Made by a program: the position numbers and the translations under genes. This document shows, piece by piece, positions 60,503-64,000 of a stretch of 64,000 nt of DNA (its first letter is position 1; every line of letters begins with the position of its first letter). The DNA is from Cellulomonas_A sp047229345 (GTDB lineage: Bacteria > Actinomycetota > Actinomycetes > Actinomycetales > Cellulomonadaceae): positions 1-64,000 of the forward strand of contig NZ_JBFTER010000015.1 of assembly GCF_047229345.1 (NCBI RefSeq), written 5' to 3'. The notes below the pieces were generated by a model that did not search any database, was not told the DNA's origin, and saw nothing but the letters and a program-made list of their open reading frames with translations.

Positions 60503-61075
60503 TCAGCGGGCGCCGAGGGCGACGACCCGGTCGAGGCCCACGATCGGCCAGACGGGGTCCGGCGGCGCCGGGTCCGTCCGCAGCCGCGCGTGGGTCTCGA
60601 CGTCGAACCGCTCGGTCCCGTACCGGAGCTTGCGTCGCTCCGTCCCCTCGACGACGAACCCGGCGCGCGCGGCGACGTGGCACGACGCGGGGTTGTTCAC
60701 GCGGTGCCCGAGCTCGAGCCGGAAGAGGCCGAGGGTGTCGAACGCCCAGTCCGCGACGGTCGTGACGGCCTGCGTCGCGAGCCCGCGACCCCGGTGGCTG
60801 GCGGCGAGCCAGTACGACACCCACGCGGTGTCGTGCACGTGCTCGACGTGGCTCAGGCTCACCGCGCCGACCGCATCCCCGTCGACGCTGATCGCGAACG
60901 CGAAGTGCGCGGGTCCCCACGCGTCGAGCTGCGCGGCGATGAGGCGCTCGCACGCCTCGAGGTCGCGGGGGTCGGTGCCGCCCCCGAGCTGGACGGCGAG
61001 GTCGGGCGACGCCGCAAGGGCCACCTGGAGCGCGGGGGCGTCGCGGAGGTCCCAGCGTCGCAGCTCGGTCGTCAT
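60503..61075 (-). CDS. GNAT acetyltransferase, RimJ/RimL type
   Basis: A 190-residue acetyltransferase. The start MTTELRRWDLRDAPALQVAL, the acetyl-CoA loop SYWLAASHRGRGLATQAVTT and LGHRVNNPASCHVAARAGFV are typical of enzymes that acetylate N-terminal or small amines. ATG 61075 follows CACGAT by 7 bases and may be leaderless; ATG 61084 is an alternative. A second, only distantly similar GNAT gene lies upstream. The target is unknown. Confidence 0.88.
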   Translation of the reverse strand: MTTELRRWDLRDAPALQVALAASPDLAVQLGGGTDPRDLEACERLIAAQLDAWGPAHFAFAISVDGDAVGAVSLSHVEHVHDTAWVSYWLAASHRGRGLATQAVTTVADWAFDTLGLFRLELGHRVNNPASCHVAARAGFVVEGTERRKLRYGTERFDVETHARLRTDPAPPDPVWPIVGLDRVVALGAR

Positions 61076-61221
61076 CGGTCCCATCGTGACACGGCGGACG
61101 GTTGCCCGCGGCCACCACCGCCGTCCTCGACCCGTCCGGCCCATCCCCGCGGGTGCGCCGCCTCGCCGGCGCCGTCAAGCGGACGCCGTCGAGCCGACGC
61201 CGTCGGGCGGACGGCACGCCG

Positions 61222-61755
61222 TCAGCGCGACGTGGGCACGTGGTACCGCCGCACCGGTCCGTCGTCGGTGCGCACCACGTCGACGAGCACGCCGCCGCAG
61301 CGCTCGATCACCCGGGCGGACGCGACGTTGCTGTCGTCGCACGTCACGAGCGCCACGTCGACACCCACGTCCCGCGCGACGTCCAGCGCGCGCCGCAGCG
61401 CCGCGGTCGCGTACCCCCGGCCCCGGTACGGCGCGCGCACGGCGTAGCCGATGTGCCCGCCGCTGACCGCGAGCGCGTCGGTCAGCCGGTGCCGCACGGA
61501 CACGCGTCCGACGAATCGGCCCCCCACCTCGACGACCAGGAACGTCGCCGCCACGTGACCGTCGGGCAGGTCCACGCCGTCCTGCACACGTTCCGCCTCC
61601 GCGAGGTACGTGCCCCAGTCCTGCCCGGGCTCGAACCCGTGCAGGAACGCGAACCCCTCGGTCGCGAGCTCGAGGTGCGCGGCCGTCGCCTCGGCCTCGT
61701 CCGAGGCCGTGAGCGGGCGCAGGCGGACGGTCTCGACGCGTTCATCGGGGAGCAC
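61222..61755 (-). CDS. GNAT acetyltransferase
   Basis: A 177-residue GNAT protein: VRLRPLTASDEAEATAAHLE, the CoA-binding segment GYAVRAPYRGRGYATAALRR, and VALVTCDDSNVASARVIERC. It belongs to the AAC/RimI-like group with a typical CDDSNxASxRVIE block. GTG 61755 is chosen because it starts just before the first beta strand and lies 6 bases after CATCCT; upstream codons look non-coding. It lies 70 bases from the end of rlmB on the same strand. Confidence 0.85.
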   Translation of the reverse strand: MLPDERVETVRLRPLTASDEAEATAAHLELATEGFAFLHGFEPGQDWGTYLAEAERVQDGVDLPDGHVAATFLVVEVGGRFVGRVSVRHRLTDALAVSGGHIGYAVRAPYRGRGYATAALRRALDVARDVGVDVALVTCDDSNVASARVIERCGGVLVDVVRTDDGPVRRYHVPTSR

Positions 61756-61825
61756 GCGCCCAGGATGCCAGCGCCGGGCACGCACGACGACGGCATTCCA
61801 TGTCCTCGCGCGGCTCCCCGGGTCG

Positions 61826-62854
61826 TCAGGCCCCGCGCTGCCGCGCGACCTCGTACAGCGCGATCCCCGCGGCGACGCCGGCGTTGAGCGACTCGACCGC
61901 CGAGCCGATCGGGATGGACGCGATCGCGTCGCAGTGCTCGCGCACGAGCCGCGAGAGCCCCTTGCCCTCGGAGCCGACGACGATGACGAGCGGGTCGTTC
62001 GCGTAGGGCAGGTCGCCGATCGGGGTGTCCCCGCCGCCGTCGAGCCCCACGACGAAGCAGCCGGCGCTGCGGTACTGCTCGAGCGTGCGCACGAGGTTCG
62101 TCGCGCGGGCGACCGGGACGCGTGCGGCGGCACCGGCGGAGACCTTCCACGCCGAGGCGGTGACACCGGCCGCGCGGCGCTCGGGCACGAGCACGCCGTG
62201 CACGCCGAACGCCCCGGCGGAACGGAGCACGGCGCCGAGGTTGCGGGGGTCGGTGATGCCGTCGAGCGCGACGATGAGCGGCGGCCTGCCGGACGCCTCG
62301 GCGACGTCGAGCAGGTCGTCGGGCTCGCCGTACGCGTACGGGGGCACCTGGATCGCGACGCCCTGGTGGACCGAGTTGTCGGTCAGGCGGTCGAGCTCGG
62401 GCTTCGTGACCTCGAGCAGGGGGTAGCCGCGCTCGGTGACCGCGCGCAGGATCTCGCGCGTCCGGTCGTCGGCCTCGAGCCGCGCGGCGATGTAGACCGT
62501 CGAGACGGGGATGCCGGCCCGGAGGGCCTCGACGACGGAGTTGCGGCCGTTGACGATCTCGTGGGTCGCGGAGACCCCGCGTCCGCCCTTGGTACCGCCC
62601 GCGCTGCGCGAGGCGCGCGCCCCGCCACCGGCCACGCGCGCACCCGACGACGGCCCGCGGTCGGTCCCGGTGGCCGCGCGGCGCTCCGCGGCGATCTTCT
62701 TCTTGCCGGCGGGGTGGTACGGGCGGTCCTCGGCCTTCGGCGTCGGCCCGCGACCCTCGAGCGACTGGCGCCCCTTGCCCCCCGAGCCGATGCTCGCGCC
62801 CTTCTTCGATCCCGGCTTGCGTGTGGCGCCCCGGCGCTGCGAGTTCCCTGGCAT
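61826..62854 (-). CDS. rlmB: 23S rRNA (guanosine-2'-O-)-methyltransferase RlmB
   Basis: A 342-residue SpoU-family methyltransferase that modifies the ribosomal peptidyl-transferase region. A basic, Gly/Ser-rich N-terminal extension (1-95) precedes the substrate-binding domain (HEIVNGRNSVVEALRAGIPV). The trefoil-knot motifs are DPRNLGAVLRSAGAFG, VVGSEGKGLSRLVREHCD and IPIGSAVESLNAGVAAGIAL. ATG 62854 overlaps the cysS stop (TGATG). The order cysS-rlmB is widespread in bacteria. Confidence 0.95.
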   Translation of the reverse strand: MPGNSQRRGATRKPGSKKGASIGSGGKGRQSLEGRGPTPKAEDRPYHPAGKKKIAAERRAATGTDRGPSSGARVAGGGARASRSAGGTKGGRGVSATHEIVNGRNSVVEALRAGIPVSTVYIAARLEADDRTREILRAVTERGYPLLEVTKPELDRLTDNSVHQGVAIQVPPYAYGEPDDLLDVAEASGRPPLIVALDGITDPRNLGAVLRSAGAFGVHGVLVPERRAAGVTASAWKVSAGAAARVPVARATNLVRTLEQYRSAGCFVVGLDGGGDTPIGDLPYANDPLVIVVGSEGKGLSRLVREHCDAIASIPIGSAVESLNAGVAAGIALYEVARQRGA

Positions 62855-64000
62855 CAGTCGTCGTCCTCGGTACGTGGTGCTGCGAGCGACCAGCGGACGC
62901 CGGTCGCGGAGTCCTCGACGACGACCCCGGCGGCGGCGAGCCGGTCCCGGATCGCGTCGGAGGTGGCGAAGTCGCGTGCGGCGCGCGCGTCGGCGCGTGC
63001 GGCGAGCTCCGCGGTGACGAGGGCGTCGAGCGCCTCGGCGTAACGGCTGTCGGTCCCGTGGCCGCCCCACTGCGGGCCCCCCGGGTCGAGCCCGAGCACG
63101 TCGAGCATGCCGCGCACCGCGACGAGCCCGGTGCGCACCGCGGCGGTGTCGCGGGCGGCGAGCGCGCTGTTGCCGGCCCGCAGGTGCTCGTGCACGACGG
63201 CGAGCGCGGCGGGCACGTTGAGGTCGTCGTCCATCGCGGTCACGAAGTCGCCGGGCAGCTCGCTCGTCGCGACCTCGTCGGGCGTCACCGCGGCGTCCGG
63301 CCCGAGACGCTCCGCCGCACGCTCCACGAAGCCCGCGAGCCGGTCCCACGTGCTCTCGGCCTCGCCGAGGGTGTCGGGCGTCCACTCGAGCATCGAGCGG
63401 TACTGGACCGAGGTGAGCGCGTACCGCAGCACCACGGGGCGCACGGTCTCGAGCAGGACGCTCACGAGCAGCCCGTTGCCGAGCGACTTGCTCATCTTCG
63501 CGCCGCCGAGCGTGACCCAGCCGTTGTGCAGCCAGTACCGCGCGAAGCCGAGGCCGGCCGCGTGCGACTGCGCCTGCTCGTTCTCGTGGTGCGGGAAGCG
63601 CAGGTCGAGACCGCCGCCGTGGATGTCGAACGTGTCGCCGAGGTAGCGCTGCGCCATCGCGGAGCACTCGAGGTGCCACCCGGGGCGCCCGCGCCCGAAC
63701 GGGGTCGGCCACGACGCGGTCGCGGGCTCGCCCGGCTTCGGCGCCTTCCAGAGCGCGAAGTCGCGCGGGTCCTTCTTGACGACCGTCGGCACGTCGCCGT
63801 CGGCGGGGCCGCCGTCGGGCGCGGGGACCATGTCCTCGAGCCGCTGGTTCGTCAGCGCGCCGTACTCCGGGTAGGAGCGCACGTCGAAGAACACGTCGCC
63901 GTCGGCCGCGACGTACGCGTGGCCGCGCCCGACGAGCGTCTCCATCAGCTCGACCATCGCGGGGACGTGGCCCGTGGCGCGCGGCTCGTACGTCGGGCGC
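62854..64000 (-). CDS. cysS: Cysteinyl-tRNA synthetase, 3' part
   Basis: The frame enters from the right edge, and 381 codons are present. Visible blocks are YEPRATGHVPAMVELMETL, the zinc-binding-site region GRPGWHLECSAMAQRYLG, HGGGLDLRFPHHENEQAQS and the KMSKS loop GAKMSKSLGNGLLV. The C-terminal anticodon-recognition region ends RWSLAAPRTEDDD. The N-terminal catalytic HIGH part lies outside the window. The stop overlaps the rlmB ATG, so the two genes are cotranscribed. Confidence 0.96.
   Translation of the reverse strand, partial: RPTYEPRATGHVPAMVELMETLVGRGHAYVAADGDVFFDVRSYPEYGALTNQRLEDMVPAPDGGPADGDVPTVVKKDPRDFALWKAPKPGEPATASWPTPFGRGRPGWHLECSAMAQRYLGDTFDIHGGGLDLRFPHHENEQAQSHAAGLGFARYWLHNGWVTLGGAKMSKSLGNGLLVSVLLETVRPVVLRYALTSVQYRSMLEWTPDTLGEAESTWDRLAGFVERAAERLGPDAAVTPDEVATSELPGDFVTAMDDDLNVPAALAVVHEHLRAGNSALAARDTAAVRTGLVAVRGMLDVLGLDPGGPQWGGHGTDSRYAEALDALVTAELAARADARAARDFATSDAIRDRLAAAGVVVEDSATGVRWSLAAPRTEDDD

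Overview
The window is very GC-rich (roughly 74% by eye), densely coded, uses many GTG starts and has the TANNNT-6/7-start arrangement of leaderless actinobacterial promoters. Gene content (XPB helicase with its helicase-associated partner, DUF6318, DUF3263, DUF4031 and DUF4032 proteins, a WXG100 protein, a LytR_C protein, a CIRCE-controlled groEL without groES) points to a Micrococcales actinobacterium, most like Cellulomonas and its relatives. It looks chromosomal throughout: no insertion sequence, phage gene, CRISPR array or rRNA was found. One tRNA-Thr(UGU) is present.

Layout. 1-9.5 kb: end of a helicase-associated protein plus XPB helicase; an ArsR/tandem-SRPBCC operon with a broken SRPBCC start just upstream; a HEAT-repeat protein; a class I glutamine amidotransferase; a TPM-domain membrane protein followed by PspA. 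9.7-16 kb: an OmpR-type two-component system, an HD phosphohydrolase, a WXG100 protein, a GNAT acetyltransferase, and an exported pair (DUF6318 lipoprotein and PKD protein). 16-23.5 kb: a complete phosphotransferase locus (EI, HPr, PfkB kinase, mannitol-type IIA and IICB, a zinc MDR dehydrogenase, a DeoR regulator). 23.5-28.6 kb: glutathione-independent formaldehyde dehydrogenase, an FdhF/YdeP molybdopterin oxidoreductase and FdhD, which reads as formaldehyde to formate to CO2.

28.7-40.3 kb is a complete urea-nitrogen locus: the UrtABCDE urea ABC transporter, a GntR regulator, urea carboxylase and allophanate hydrolase. No urease genes are seen. The urtA and urea carboxylase promoters can be superimposed: a GAAACACC box, a TANNNT -10, then a perfect TGTATACA palindrome 40-42 bases downstream of the GAAAC box. 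This suggests shared control by the local GntR protein and possibly by GlnR.

40.4-50.2 kb: groEL with two overlapping CIRCE elements, LytR_C and DUF3263 proteins, uracil-DNA glycosylase, an SGNH hydrolase, an unrecognised small protein, an exported cupin, tRNA-Thr, a DsbA-like oxidoreductase with a two-cysteine membrane protein, and a membrane Ser/Thr kinase. 50.3-52.7 kb: otsA-otsB for trehalose synthesis. 52.7-57.6 kb: three tandem paralogous membrane-anchored beta-propeller proteins sharing an undescribed juxtamembrane motif. 57.8-64 kb: a multi-sugar ABC ATPase, a DUF4032 kinase-like protein, two GNAT acetyltransferases, RlmB and the 3' part of cysS.

The most promising items for new biology are the urea-locus promoter architecture, the three-paralog propeller family, a 20-bp perfect palindrome between the DUF3263 gene and ung, the two-cysteine protein next to the DsbA-like oxidoreductase, and the DUF4032 kinase-like protein.
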